Shown piece by piece: positions 1 through 11,591 of a stretch of DNA of 64,000 nt. The DNA is from Gigaspora margarita (lineage: Eukaryota; Glomeromycota; Glomeromycetes; Diversisporales; Gigasporaceae), in the NCBI GenBank assembly GCA_009809945.1, contig WTPW01000584.1:271156-335155 (forward strand), written 5' to 3'. Every line of letters begins with the position of its first letter. Within the stretch, counting starts at the first letter, position 1. The translations under genes were made by a program, and so were the position numbers. The notes beneath the pieces are model-generated. The model had not been told where the DNA came from and made no database searches. It saw only the letters and a program-made list of their open reading frames with translations.

Positions 1-535
1 CGTACAACTTCACAAACTCTATCTAAATTATCACATTCAACACTTCAACCTCCACCTACGGCTTCACCTCCAACATTCCATCCTTTACTTACAACTTCAA
101 AAACGCTATTCACATCATTATCACTTTCACATTCAACATTTCAAACTCCATCTACAATTTCACAAACTCTATCCAAATTATCACATTCAACATTTCAACC
201 ACCATATACGACTTCACTTCTAACATTTCATTCTTTACTTACAACTTCACAAACGCTATTCCCATTAACATTTTCAACATTCCAATCTCTACCTACAACT
301 TCACAATCTCTATCCAAATCAACACTTCAACCTCCACCTACGGCTTCACCACCAACATTCCATCCTTTACTTACAACGTCACAAACACTATTCACATCAT
401 TACCACTTCCAACATTCCAATCTCTATCTACAACTTCACAAACCTTATCCACATCATTATCACTTCCAACATTCCAAACTCTACCTACAACTTCACAACC
501 TTCATCTACAACTTCACAAACTGTATTCATACCAA
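1..535. repeat. Minisatellite-like tandem repeat, about 57-60 bp unit
   Basis: Diverged head-to-tail copies of a unit containing ACAACTTCACAAAC, TATCCACATCATTATCAC and CAACATTCCAA. The unit is a multiple of three, so it keeps one frame open. The block is clearly less AT-rich than the DNA that follows. Confidence 0.8.
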
Positions 536-561
536 TCCACACTTTCTTCACAAATAATTAG
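1..561 (+). CDS. Ser/Thr-rich repeat protein, C-terminal part (5' end outside window)
   Basis: Frame 1 is open from the first base to a TAG at 559-561, 186 codons without a stop, although it contains no ATG. The translation is Ser/Thr/Pro/Leu-rich and built of repeats of about 19-20 residues (recurring TTSQTLS, LPTFQ and FHPLLTTSQ blocks), ending in FIPIHTFFTNN. No domain is recognised. Low-complexity Ser/Thr repeats of this kind occur in fungal surface or secreted proteins, but no signal peptide can be checked because the start lies outside. The opposite strand also has a shorter open frame (327-551), so coding status is uncertain; the plus frame is preferred because it stays open across the whole block while the minus frame stops at 327. 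Confidence 0.42.
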   Translation, partial: RTTSQTLSKLSHSTLQPPPTASPPTFHPLLTTSKTLFTSLSLSHSTFQTPSTISQTLSKLSHSTFQPPYTTSLLTFHSLLTTSQTLFPLTFSTFQSLPTTSQSLSKSTLQPPPTASPPTFHPLLTTSQTLFTSLPLPTFQSLSTTSQTLSTSLSLPTFQTLPTTSQPSSTTSQTVFIPIHTFFTNN

Positions 562-1739
562 GTGGCTGTACTACATTGACATGCTAAAACCATAAATTGC
601 TACTATATTAATCAATTTCTAATTTATGAGCTGAAAATTATATTAGATAGCAAGTTTTATATGACAAATAATATAATGTAATTTCTATTTTGCATTAACA
701 ATAAAACAGTATTTTAGATTTTATATAATTTCAAAACTTATAACGTTGATAAATATTTTCGTATTTTGTGTGATATAGTTTTTGATTTTTTTTGGGTTAT
801 TTTTGTGTAAAGGTAGGACCATTTGAATATGTCCTAAACCTTTACCTATTCTAATAGTGTATCTTCATTTTGTCTAGGTAAGTTATACAGAAAATAATCC
901 GCCCTGAATAAAAACAGATTATTGGTTAATATGGTTGCATGATCGATAATCACTTGACCATTCCTTCAGAAAAGAGCAGGAGCAGGACAAAAAATACTGA
1001 TCTTATGTAGTTTAAGTAAATAACACTAGAGATTGCTTGGATAGCAAACCTATTCTTATATGTTTTTTCATAGATAGCAATAAAGTAGCTAATTAAGCAA
1101 TAATAATGGAATGAGCGTACATACTTGTTATACTTTACTACTTTCAAATTTTCCAAATTCATTCATTTAAATTCTTTTATGCATGATCCCCTATTGGGCA
1201 AGTTAGTTTACTTGCTTTTTTTAAAAAAAATCATCCAATTTCTAAATATGTCTATTGTTTACATAGCATTATAGTTAATTTATAGTTTATAAAGAAAATG
1301 AAGAATGAATGAAACAATCAAGTAAATGTCCAGGTAATCACGACCCAGTAAATGATTGAATAACTATAACTATTATACAGGTTGACATAACAACCCGTGC
1401 ATTGCTTTCATCTCAATAAAAAACCAATTTTACTATTGTCATAAAATATTAAATACATACATTAGATAACAGCATAAATAAAAAGAATCTAAGATTTAAA
1501 TTATTAATTCTTTCTTGCAAAATATCTAACAATTAAATCAAAGTTCATACATAAAACTAATAATAAAATCTTTATTCACAAGAATTTTTTTTTAAAAAAA
1601 AAACAAAGAACCAAATCTAATCTAAAAACACAAACGTAATTATATATAGCCTTGCAAAAGCTTTAAAAAAAGCAAATTTATAACATAACCTTTTTCAGTA
1701 AAATTATATAAAGTAAAATAAATAATATATAACTCAATA

Positions 1740-2130
1740 TAATTAGAATTAAAAAAAGTCAAATCTTAATAGCATGCAATCACCCAAAAAGTAATTTAAT
1801 AAAATATAAAGAAAGTAAAAATTAAAGATAAAGATCTAATAATGTATAAATTGTCCAATAAAATTTTTTTTAAAAAAAGACAAAAATCCAATAAATAAAG
1901 AATTTTAAAGAAATAAATATCTAAAAGTAAAAGTCTAATAATTATGATTTTTCAATAAAAATTTAAAAAAATCTATAAAGTCCAATAATATGCGATTCTA
2001 TCTAATAAGAGTTTAAAGAAATGAAGTCCTAACTGATCTATCCAAACAATTTTAAAAAAAGCAAAAACAAACTAATGCCAACATTATCCAATAAAAATTT
2101 AAAAAAGACCTAATGCATAAATATCCTAAC
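1740..2130. repeat. Degenerate AT-rich tandem repeat, roughly 70-bp unit
   Basis: Recurring phrases of the form (T)CCAATAAAAATTTAAAAAAA followed by AGTCCTAATAAT variants, spaced by roughly 70 bp. Copies are strongly diverged; unit length is an estimate by eye. Confidence 0.5.
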
Positions 2131-2188
2131 ATATTTAACAATGTAAAGTCAAACACTTTAATAATAAAAATAAAATAATTAAATTGTG

Positions 2189-2221
2189 ACACTTCCATAT
2201 TTCTATTAAATATGAAAGTGT
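2189..2221. repeat. Short hairpin
   Basis: ACACTTCCATATTT at 2189-2202 pairs with AAATATGAAAGTGT at 2208-2221 with one mismatch and a 5-base loop. Role unknown. Confidence 0.7.
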
Positions 2222-3039
2222 TCTGATTTAGTTATTTTTTAAACATGTGCCAATAAATGAGTGATAAATGTACAGGCTGTTATATAAGATCTGTACAATA
2301 ATATATAAATACAGTATCTATATTGGAGTTATTCAACATTTCTAAATTAAACTTTTTGTATAAATATGAAATAACTTCCAAAAGTCTAATTTCAAATTTT
2401 GATCAAATTAAGCCTAATATTGGCCATTATTCAAACAATGCTCCTAAACATTATTTTGTATTTATATATCTATTCCTGGATTTGTATAACAACTTATGCA
2501 GCTATCTAGTTAAAAATTTCATAAAATGTAAAATTATATGGCAAATTAAATAGCATGTATTCGCAAAATCTCATAACTAATTGGACAATGCATTAAACAC
2601 AGTAAAAACATAAATTTCTGCACTTAAACATTATAATGTGCATCATATAGTACTAAATTTATCTAATATTTAACCAAATATCACTTTAACAGGGGTTTGT
2701 CTCAATTAAAGTATTAGTCATATGACAAGTCAGATGAAAATAGGTCCAAATAACATCTATAATAAAAAAAATTATATAAATTTACTATAAACTTCAAGGT
2801 GAAGATTATTTTTAGCTTTACTAATTAACTTAAAATTAAATGTTTTGGAAATATAGAGCAAGGGAAGAAGAAAAAGGTAGTACAAAAATCAGATTAAAAT
2901 TTTGCCAATTTTGCATGATTGCAAAATGTAACTTTGACAAAACCCAATATTTGCTAATTTTAAAATAGTAAATATATGTAAAATTATATTTTGAATAACT
3001 TTACTTAGGAGCTGGAAATAGGTTGTCTTGTAAGAAAAA

Positions 3040-3430
3040 TAGGTTAGCTATAGACTAATATTAAAAATTTTTGGTTTGTAATATAAAAACCTTTTTTTGT
3101 CAAGATAACCTGCTTTGGGCTTCTAAATAAACTTGTTTAGCAGATAATTCTACTTGTATTAAAGTCAAAATGCATTTTCTTGAACCTTTTACTAAGTAAA
3201 AACTGTAGTTAAAGTTGGAAAAAAAAAAATTTCTTTAGAAAAAATTTTTTTTCAACTTTAATCACATTTTTCACTTAGTAAAAGGTTTAAAAAAATGCAT
3301 TTTGACCTTAATACAAGTATAATTACCTGCTGAACAAGTTTATTTAGAAGCCCAAAGCAGGTTATCTTGACAAAAAAAGAGGTTTATATTACAAACCAAA
3401 AATTTTTAATGTTAGTCTATAGCTAACCTA
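3040..3430. repeat. Large near-perfect palindrome, arms about 190 bp
   Basis: The sequence from AGGTTAGCTATAGAC near 3041 returns in reverse complement ending AGCTAACCTA near 3430, centred near 3235. It includes matching halves such as CCTGCTTTGGGCTTCTAAAT and its complement. It lies just inside the left arm of the foldback element. Confidence 0.85.
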
Positions 3431-4449
3431 CGTATATTTTTGAAAATAAGCTACCTTTTTTGGGGGATAGCAAAAGCCATGTAACCACATAATTTTTTGA
3501 AAATTTAGTTAAAATTAGGGTTAGAGCCTGTTTAGCATTAGGGTCAGGTTAGGATTAGAATAGACATATAGGTAAAATTGCTTTCCCGGCATTTTTTATT
3601 AATGCCCCAAGACAGGTTTGAACTGCTATTTTTATGTTCTTGCATTTTTTTTGTTTTTTTGTCTTCTTCGGGCTGATTTGTGTAAACAAAATTTCATGAC
3701 TCCAGTTGGTTGATTTATACAAAAATGTCATGTGGGTATATATATGGCTTTAGACGACTTCTTTTTTTGGGGGTCATCTAAAGCGAAGTAGAATCACGTG
3801 ACAATTGACCAATCAAATTATCAAATTTTGATGATCTTTGGTGAAGCAAACAGAAAAGAGAAGCGAAAACCTTGAAAAATACAAAAAATGGCAGTCTAAA
3901 CCTACTTTGGTATTTTAATTAAAAATGTCGGAAAGGCAATTTTGCTTATATTATAACCTAAAATAACTCTAACTCAGACTTAAGATGATCTAACCCTAAA
4001 GTTAATTCAATAAAATATATTATAAGAATCTACTCCGCTTTAGACATCCTCTTTTTTGGGCAAAAATTATACGAAAAAACGTGGAGTAGCTTATTTTCGA
4101 ATTGTTGAATTTTTTGAAAAATTGAAAACTGTACTAATAAAAAGTTGTCTAAATAATATGAAATTTTTTTATAAGTGTATTTTTGTGTTCTAAACAAGTT
4201 TACTTAATGGTACTTTTGAGATTTTCTTAGTAAAATTTGGAGATTTATATGTGGCAACTGCTAATGCATTTTTTGAGATTTTTGAAAAAATCAGGGGATA
4301 GCTTATTTTCAGAGTAGCTTATTTTCAGGAATATATGGTATTTTTCTTACAAGATAACCTTTTAGCTCCTAAGTAAAGTTTTAAAATTAGTAAATACTTA
4401 CACAGAGAACCAAGATTATAACGGCCAGACCCAACGTACAGAGCAGACC

Positions 4450-4809
4450 ATGGTATCCTGCACAGCTATGAAAACTGAGCTTAAAATAGCGAGCATTTCT
4501 ATAGAAGACAACTGCAATACTTCAGATATCATATCTTTATCTCTCTCTGAAGTACAACCTTTCTTTAATATCTCTTTGCTATTAACTAATACCAACTTCA
4601 GCAACTATTCAAAATCAGAAACTTATGATGAATCTATACTTATAAAAGATTTTAGTGATAAAGAAATTAAAATTTCTACAAACTCTTTAACTGATAGAAA
4701 CAATAATGACCCAATCTTAGCTCTTTTGAGATATTTAACCCAACAACATGCTATAATAAATTTCTTTATTATTATAGACTACAAGCCTTATCCACTTCAC
4801 AAACTATAG
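4450..4809 (+). CDS. LINE copy 1 N-terminal open frame (119 residues)
   Basis: An intact frame from ATG at 4450 to TAG at 4807. It is Ser/Ile/Leu-rich with no recognised domain. It begins about 50 bp inside the 5' end of the LINE, so it is probably the start of the first LINE protein. Its C-terminal part (FFIIIDYKPYPLHKL) resembles the phrase coded at about 30615-30665 in the second LINE, which supports homology. Whether it was once joined to the endonuclease frame downstream cannot be told. Confidence 0.5.
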   Translation: MVSCTAMKTELKIASISIEDNCNTSDIISLSLSEVQPFFNISLLLTNTNFSNYSKSETYDESILIKDFSDKEIKISTNSLTDRNNNDPILALLRYLTQQHAIINFFIIIDYKPYPLHKL

Positions 4810-5039
4810 GCTCCATTTTGCCATGTACTAGAATATTACCATATGTTTTATTCAAACTAATATATCAAAATTTCTGTCAAACCACATTCTCAAATTGACT
4901 ACTTTTCACAGAAGCACATATTTATCTTCTATATGAAAACTTAGTTCCAGGTCACTTTATAATTTTATCTTTTGGAGAGCTACCAACCTTCTGTAATATA
5001 GAGCTCAAATCATTCAATAATAATTTTCAAATACCAATT

Positions 5040-5910
5040 TTACTAATAATTCTTTTTTTTCATTATCTAATTCACAACTATACAAAATTCCAAACCTTAA
5101 TACCAATACAAACTCTATAACTAATACTCAAACAATTATACACAACTCTAACACACCACATATACCAAATAAAACTATAATAATTGAACCTGAATATATT
5201 TCTATTTCTATAAAGATAGCTTCACTTACTACAAATGGTCTTTTACAATCTACAAAAAAACTTCTTATTGAAGAAACCCTAAGTCAAAACCAATATGATA
5301 TTTTTGGTTTTTCAGAGGCTCACTTAATTCAAAAAGATGTAAAATTTCTAAATAACAAGATCAAAAACTATACTAGCTTTTGGAGCTCCTTTTTCAACCC
5401 ACATCAAGCTGGTGTAGGACTTTTTATTCACAACAAAATCTCCAAATATATTGCACATACTCATAATTTTAATGGCCATATAATAGGCTTTGACCTACAT
5501 TTCAAAAATACTCCTATTAGGTTACTTCAAATTTATATTTCCACTACCGAGAAAAAACAACTCCGAAAAGAAATACAAGAACAAATTATTACATTATATC
5601 AAAATCCTAAATATTGTTACATAATTATGGGAGACTTTAATAGTGTTCTCAATCTCCAAATTGATTGTTCTCCTTCTAAAAACATCTCAGTTCCCAAAAC
5701 TCAACTTCTTAAATTTCTTATTAGTCACTAATATAAAGATATCTACTGTCTTTTCTTTCCTAATACTCAAAATTTCATATTTCAATGCTCAAATATTCAG
5801 AGCAGAATAGATCAGATCTGGACTAATCTGAGTATTACAAATATAGATTATACAGACATTCTTCCAAATAATATCTTTGAATCAGTCACAATACTATTAT
5901 ACTAGAACTA
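5040..5910 (+). pseudogene. LINE copy 1 APE-type endonuclease domain
   Basis: One frame stays open from about 5040 to a TAA at 5729 and then continues in the same phase. Visible family motifs are FSEAH (about 5320, catalytic Glu region), MGDFNS (5627, catalytic Asp/Asn motif) and SRIDQIW (about 5800, matching the SRIDY-type motif). The stop at 5729 can be explained by a CAA to TAA change. No in-frame ATG exists near the start, so this was an internal domain of a longer polyprotein. The domain nicks target DNA to prime reverse transcription in LINEs. Confidence 0.8.
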
Positions 5911-6699
5911 TCTGTTATAATCAACAAACCAAAACCACGTAAACAACATAAAAGAAAAAAATTTTTTTGGAAAAACTGTACTAGAGAAAATCTAGAAAAT
6001 TATACAAATCAAACTACACTAAATTTGCAAAAACTACATATACAAATAGATCAAATTACTAACCAAAACCAGCTCAACAAATTCTGGAATAAACTTCAAA
6101 AAACTCTAATTAAAGCTTCTACCAAACATATTCCCTTTTACTATTAAAGAAATTAAAGAAACTTCTTCATTAAAACAAACTCCTTTCTTTTATAGATTTA
6201 AAGAAATTCAATATCTCAATCATTATATTTCCTCTTCTAACTTTCCTCCATTCTGTGAAAAATATATATTACATTATGCTCACTGCTTACTTCAACTACC
6301 AATACCTACTTCATCACAAACTAAAGAAGAATTTCAGCAAATCAAGACTGCTCTTAAAATCCAACAACAACAAACTATATACAAGAAATTCAACAAAAAA
6401 TCAAAAATTATAACCAATTCTTTTTAGAAACCCCAAAATTTTTTTATAAAAAAAATCTTGAAAAATACAATAATATACATATCGATAGACTATCTATTGA
6501 AGATTCACTTCTTACAGAACACAATAAAATTCTTAATGCAATCCATAATTACTTTACTGAATACTTCAAAGAAAAACCCCTTCAACCAATTCTACCTTCC
6601 TCTGAATTCTATTATTTTTATGAAGCACATCCTGAGTATGGAGAATACTATTATAACTTATTTCAAGATATTACTGATCAAGAATGCCTCCAATCTTCC

Positions 6700-7960
6700 A
6701 AATTAAAAAGCAGCAGGTCCCTCTAAAATCTGCTATGAACACATCAAATATGCTAGTTACAAAGCACAAACACTCTTTAAAAAATTCTTTAACAAATGCT
6801 TTCAACTTCAAAAAGTTCCTATAGATTGGAAATTCTCTAATATTTCCTTATTTCAAAAAAATCTAATTGGGATTTTACTCTAAATCAAGTTTGTCCAATT
6901 TCTATTATTGAACCTTTCAAAAAAACCTTTACCAAAATTTTTACTAAACGACTTGATCAAATTATCTCTAACAACAATATTCTATCTGGTCTAAATTTTG
7001 CTGCCTCAAAAAATTCTTCTACTCACATCCCTATACAAATTCTTCATAATACTATTGAACACTATAAAATACACAATAAAGAAGCTTGGATTCTTTTTTA
7101 AGATATGTCCAAAGCATTTGACAAAATCAATATCTCACATCTTCAAAATACCTGTAAAAGAATTAAAAAGAATTGGTATTCCTAGTTCAGGTATCAATCT
7201 AATTACTAACTACACTCATCAAGATAAGCAAGGATTATTACTGCTCATGGTCTTACCTCTCCTATTAATATCCATTCTGAAATAGAACAAGGAAAGACCT
7301 ACTCTTCTTTACTTTGAAAAATTTACTATGATCCAATTCTTACCTTCATTCATCAAAAATACCAAAATCATTACTCAAAATTGCAGCACAATCCCCTTTT
7401 GATATAATTACCAATACTACTACTACTAGTACTTCAATTCCACCATTAGCTTATATAGATGATACAATGTGGCTTTGTGAAAGCTCTGAAACTATGCAAA
7501 ATATTCTCAATAACACTTCTGAACTCTATAAAATTAACAATATAGAAGTCAACCCAGCAAAATCTTATTTACTTCATATTTGACCTAAATCCCACAAATC
7601 ACAAACAACTTCTCTTTTATTCAATAATCAATCCATCTTATCTAGGAATTCTAATGATATTATTAGATACTTAGGTATTTACTTGGATAGAAATGGTTCA
7701 ACCAAACCAATATTTGATGCAAATTTTAACAAAATTGAAAACTTTATCCATCTAATAAAATATAAAAACTTATACCTTTACAAATCTCATCACTTTTTAA
7801 TCTTATACTTCAACCCTCTATTAAATATCTCCTACAAGTATATTACTATTCAAACCAAAAAATGCTTTCTCTTGCCAAATACACTAACAATATAGTTCTT
7901 ACTAATCGTATAACATTTAACTTACCAACCTTAACAATTTAATTCAAAAAACAAGTTCTG
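6700..7960 (+). pseudogene. LINE copy 1 reverse transcriptase domain
   Basis: Fragments in different frames spell the LINE RT order: AAGPSKICYEHIK (near 6710), the palm motif DMSKAFDKI (7102) and AYIDDTMW (7449-7472) carrying the YxDD catalytic pair, followed by a motif-D-like NNIEVNPAKS. A TAA sits directly before the palm motif and at least one frameshift separates it from YIDD. The domain is inactive. The lead-in between 5910 and 6700 is open only in short pieces. Confidence 0.82.
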
Positions 7961-8899
7961 CTAATATCAAACATAATTTAACTCTAGTCCAATTCTTAAA
8001 AATATTGCTATTATCCCTATTAAATCATGGCTCCCAAAGTATGGTCACCAAACCTTATCCAAAACTTACTTACTACTTATAGTCGTAAAACTAAAAACTT
8101 TACATTCATCTTTCAACTCTTACAATTAGCCAAAAATAATATTATATTATCAAATCTTTCTCTTAATTCTTATTATCCAGATTTCTTTTCTAATATACAT
8201 CTAATTTATGATATACTTCCTTCAAATCCACAAACCTCTATAATTAATAGTTTGAGAAATAACTAGTTACTATTTATTGAACAAATTACAACTGCAAACA
8301 ATAAATATATTCTACCATAGAATAATATTTATTTGCACACTAATAAATCTACTAAAAGTCATTAACCTTTATGGTTCTCTGTCATTCTCTATTTCATACA
8401 AGATAATACAATTGTAACTACCTGGTCTTATCTTAGCCTATCTTTGATTAATTCTTTTATTAATACAACTTATTTTCTTTCTCTTTTAATAACCTCTAAT
8501 TCTTTTTCACTTATACAAATACACTACATTTCTAACAATAATCTTTATCTATCACATCAAACCTCTCTATTAAAAACTACAACATAAAAAATAAATTCTT
8601 CAGATTCAGGCTATATACAACTTCTATCTAATATTTCTTTACCTTCAGATACCTTTTCCTTTTTTAATCTTCCCTACAATCAAATTAACAAATCTAGCAA
8701 TCCAACATATATTCAAATAGATTACAAAAAAATTCTCGCCCTAATCCATATTTATAACCTTACTAATACTACAACTCCCTCTTCTCAATCCATACCTCAA
8801 ATTTATATTTCTATACAAGAAATACAACTTATATACCATTTAACCAATAATACTACCTATTAACATCTACTCATTTATCTTCTATTACTTATTCAAAAT
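7961..8899 (+). pseudogene. LINE copy 1 region between RT and RNase H
   Basis: Coding-like remnants (for example the 79-residue frame at 8027-8266) lie in the stretch that carries the thumb/connection part in related LINEs. No motif can be named; stops and frame changes are frequent. Confidence 0.45.
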
Positions 8900-9103
8900 C
8901 TTATTTCACAAGAACTTCATTTCTATACTAATGCTTCAATACAAATTTCACAATCATCAGATATTAAATCTGGTATTGGTTGGATTTGTGAAAACAATAC
9001 TTTTATTAAATTTAATGCAGCTACTACCTCATATTCTGATACAACACATACTGAACTTGAGACAATTATTTCTTTTCTTCTTGCAACTCCTAGTAATACC
9101 TAT
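8900..9103 (+). pseudogene. LINE copy 1 RNase H, N-terminal half
   Basis: The frame reads FYTNASI (first catalytic Asp replaced by Asn), then SGIGWICEN and HTELETI with the conserved Glu. It stops exactly at the gypsy insertion after SNTY. Beyond the gypsy element the frame resumes at 18211 with YVNIHLDNNTA, which contains the next catalytic Asp, showing the two halves were one domain. Confidence 0.82.
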
Positions 9104-9987
9104 TGTTATCCTATATCTACTTCTTTTAAGAAGCTAGGTAACTAGAGCGATCTTAGACAGTGATCACTTTGTGTAATCTCTCTTGTTACTGTGATTTAAC
9201 TAAGTTGGAAGGCATTTTTTAAGAAAACTTAACAAAGAAGATTTATGGTAATTTGCAATTATGAAAGAGGCAACAATTAAAAGTATATGAAGATACTAGT
9301 AACTGTTTAATTTGTGTAGTAAATAAATGTTTTATTTATTGAAAGAGTATGAAGACTCGATGTTGAACTTGGGGTCCATATCAGCTGCTTTTATATATTT
9401 TTGTTTTTCACAAATGTAATAGGCTATATCTATTATATGTGCAATAAATGCTATATCTACTAGGACCCTGAAATATACATAGATAGGTCAGGTATGAGTT
9501 TGCTTATTTTTGAGGTTTTTTATGCAGATCTTTTCCATTTATAGTAATTTTTTGCTTATTTTTGAAGTTTTTTCTGCAGATCTTTCCTTTTTTAGTAACC
9601 CTATAATTAACCTGACCTATCTATGTATATTTCGGGGTCCTTATCTACTACTAATAAAATATATAGTATAAATAGTATAAATGTAATATATGAAATAAAT
9701 GATATATGTGTTATAAATAAAATATAGAGTATATATGCTATAAATATAACATGTTTTATAAATGCTATATATGCACTTTGGCACGCAGTAGATCGTCTAG
9801 CCAATCAAATTACAGATCACATGATTGATCACTTATTGGTTCTGATCTTGTCATCCAGTAACTATACAAAGATGATCTATAGCTCATTCGAACCATCTCG
9901 TCAAGCTGAGTCGAATGGTAGTTGTTTTATCGAATTCTGATTATTGGATCAAGAGTTATGCCCATTTTTGTGTATTTTCATAGGTCA
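9104..9987 (-). repeat. 3' LTR of the gypsy element (contains a 180-bp insertion)
   Basis: It matches the other LTR along its length except for an insertion at 9462-9641. TG...CA ends are present on the minus strand. The AT-rich middle produces hydrophobic chance frames that are not genes. Confidence 0.92.
9462..9641. mobile_element. 180-bp miniature inverted-repeat element in the 3' LTR
   Basis: The ends AGGACCCTGAAATATACATA and its complement AGGACCCCGAAATATACATA form inverted repeats of about 31 bp with one mismatch. It is flanked by TATCTACT on both sides (9454-9461 and 9642-9649; 9 bp if the shared A is counted). The other LTR has the empty site. Inside are two tandem copies of a unit starting TTTGCTTATTTTTGA. 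An 8-bp duplication suggests a hAT-type element. Confidence 0.92.
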
Positions 9988-10003
9988 ACATTCTCCCGGG
10001 CTT
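9988..10003 (-). promoter_or_regulatory. Polypurine tract of the gypsy element (candidate)
   Basis: Directly inside the 3' LTR the minus strand reads GCCCGGGAGAATGT before the LTR start TGACC. A purine run at this place is expected as the plus-strand primer. Confidence 0.5.
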
Positions 10004-10025
10004 ATTTTCGAATTCTATGAGAACT

Positions 10026-10429
10026 TTAGAATAGGAAGACAAGGTCTGATATATGGAGGTTCTTAATATTGGACAAATTTAAGAATTTGGTTCGATAAAT
10101 AGCTTCTATACTATATGGTAAAAAGATCTTGTAGGTCCGAGTAGATGCTACTTCATAATGCTTAGTTAGGAGATTTGCCAAAACTGTACGTTGGGCTAGA
10201 GTTTTGGGTTTAGTTTCCAATAGCTCTCCTAAGTAATAAGCATAGACCAAAGTTTTCATACGAATACTTTTACTACATCTTTGTTTTGCTATATTTCTTA
10301 AAATTCGATATACTGCTTGAACCTTCTTTTAGTTCGATCTCTTCGAAGATAGGGAGGAGGTTCTACAACAATATCGGCTGGCTCTGTCTCAGATAACTCC
10401 TGCATAACTAACTCTAATACTGTTGTCAT
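10026..10429 (-). pseudogene. Gypsy accessory open frame downstream of integrase
   Basis: Two abutting frames: 43 codons from ATG at 10429 (MTTVLELVMQELSETE...) and 77 codons from ATG at 10259. The second frame stays open upstream through AVYRILRNIAKQRCSKS into the first, so a single slip in the A/G-rich run near 10320 would make one protein of about 130 residues. No domain is recognised. It lies between integrase and the 3' LTR, where gypsy elements usually have no gene. Confidence 0.5.
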
Positions 10430-10502
10430 TTTTTTTAAAATTGCTAAATATAGTAGAAAGAAATAAAATAAAAATAGAAAATGATAAAAAAAAAGAAATG
10501 AT

Positions 10503-11590
10503 CTATATAATGATCATGGGGTCCCATGTTTGACAGGTATAGTACTTTTTTAGTAAGTAGGCGTTGATTGGTGTTTCTAAGATCTGTCCATCCATGGTAC
10601 AAAGCTTATAAACATCTTGTACTACTTTACTATGAATAAAGTAGGGTCCTTTCCATTTCAGTAATAATTTGCCTATGAAATGTTTATCTTTTGCAGCATC
10701 ATAACACAGTACTTGTTCTTCTTTTTCAAATAGGTGTTTAACTTTCTTGAGCTTTCTATCCCAGTAGAACTTCTGGCATTGTTGAGATTTCTCAATATTC
10801 TTCTTTGCTTGGGCCCAATTGGCAGGTAAATCTTCTATAAGAGAGTATAATCTTGTTAAAAGATTTTCTTCTGAATTTTCTTGTAATCCAAAGATAGGCA
10901 ATTTCAGCTCTCTGCTATAGGTAAGTAAGAAGGGTGTGAACTTGGTAGTCGCATGTTTAGAACTTCTATATGAGAACAGAACAGAAGGTATCAATTTATC
11001 CCATTCTGTATTGTCATTAGCTAATTTGGCTAAGGATTCACACAATGTTCTATTAAAATGTTCTACTAATCCATTTGTTTGTGGATGATAGGGAGTAGTT
11101 AACAAGTGTTTAATTTGGAATTTTTGCATTAAACCTTCAATGAGCAAATTATTAAAATGTGTTCCATGATCAGAAAGTATAAAATAGGACATCCATGTCT
11201 ACAAATGATGTCTTCATAGATAAAATCAGCAGTTTGTTGAGCAGTTGCATTTGGTACTGCTTTGGCTTCAGGATATTTGGTCATATAATCCATAGCAATG
11301 ATTATATATTATTTCCTTGGGCAGTAGAAGGGAGAGGTCCAACAAAATCAATTCCAATTTTGTCAAAGGGCACTTCTACTTTGATAGGGTGGAGAGGGCC
11401 ATGTTGTCGATATTTTCTTCTTTTTTGACAACTATTACAGGTCTTCACATAGTTTTGAATATGTTCATATATTTGAGAACAATAGTATCAACTTTTGATT
11501 TTGTCAAACATTTTGTCAGTTCCAAAATGTGCTCCAAGGGGATGGTTGTGCATGAGGTACAATACAGCTTCAACCTCATGTTTTTGAATT
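10503..11590 (-). pseudogene. Gypsy integrase
   Basis: The HHCC zinc-binding region (HNHPLGAHFG ... TCNSCQKRR) lies near 11400-11560. The core has GIDFVGPLP (first Asp, near 11345), LSDHGTHF (second Asp, residue 8 of the intact 229-residue stretch starting at 11192) and GLVEHFNRT (Glu, residue 44); the last two are spaced as in the D,D35E family. WKGPYF near the C-terminus matches the GPY/F domain. Stops and a frameshift between the first and second Asp break the gene. Integrase joins the cDNA to host DNA. Confidence 0.92.
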
Positions 11591-11591
11591 A

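Larger units (their letters stand above)
562..2689. other. AT-rich non-coding stretch
   Basis: No supported gene. The short open frames here are chance frames in AT-rich DNA. It holds a degenerate tandem repeat (about 1740-2130) and one good hairpin (2189-2221), annotated separately. Confidence 0.7.

Noticed and set aside
327..551. Minus-strand 74-residue repeat frame
   Set aside because: It is the shadow of the longer plus-strand frame through the same repeats and stops at 327 while the repeats continue.
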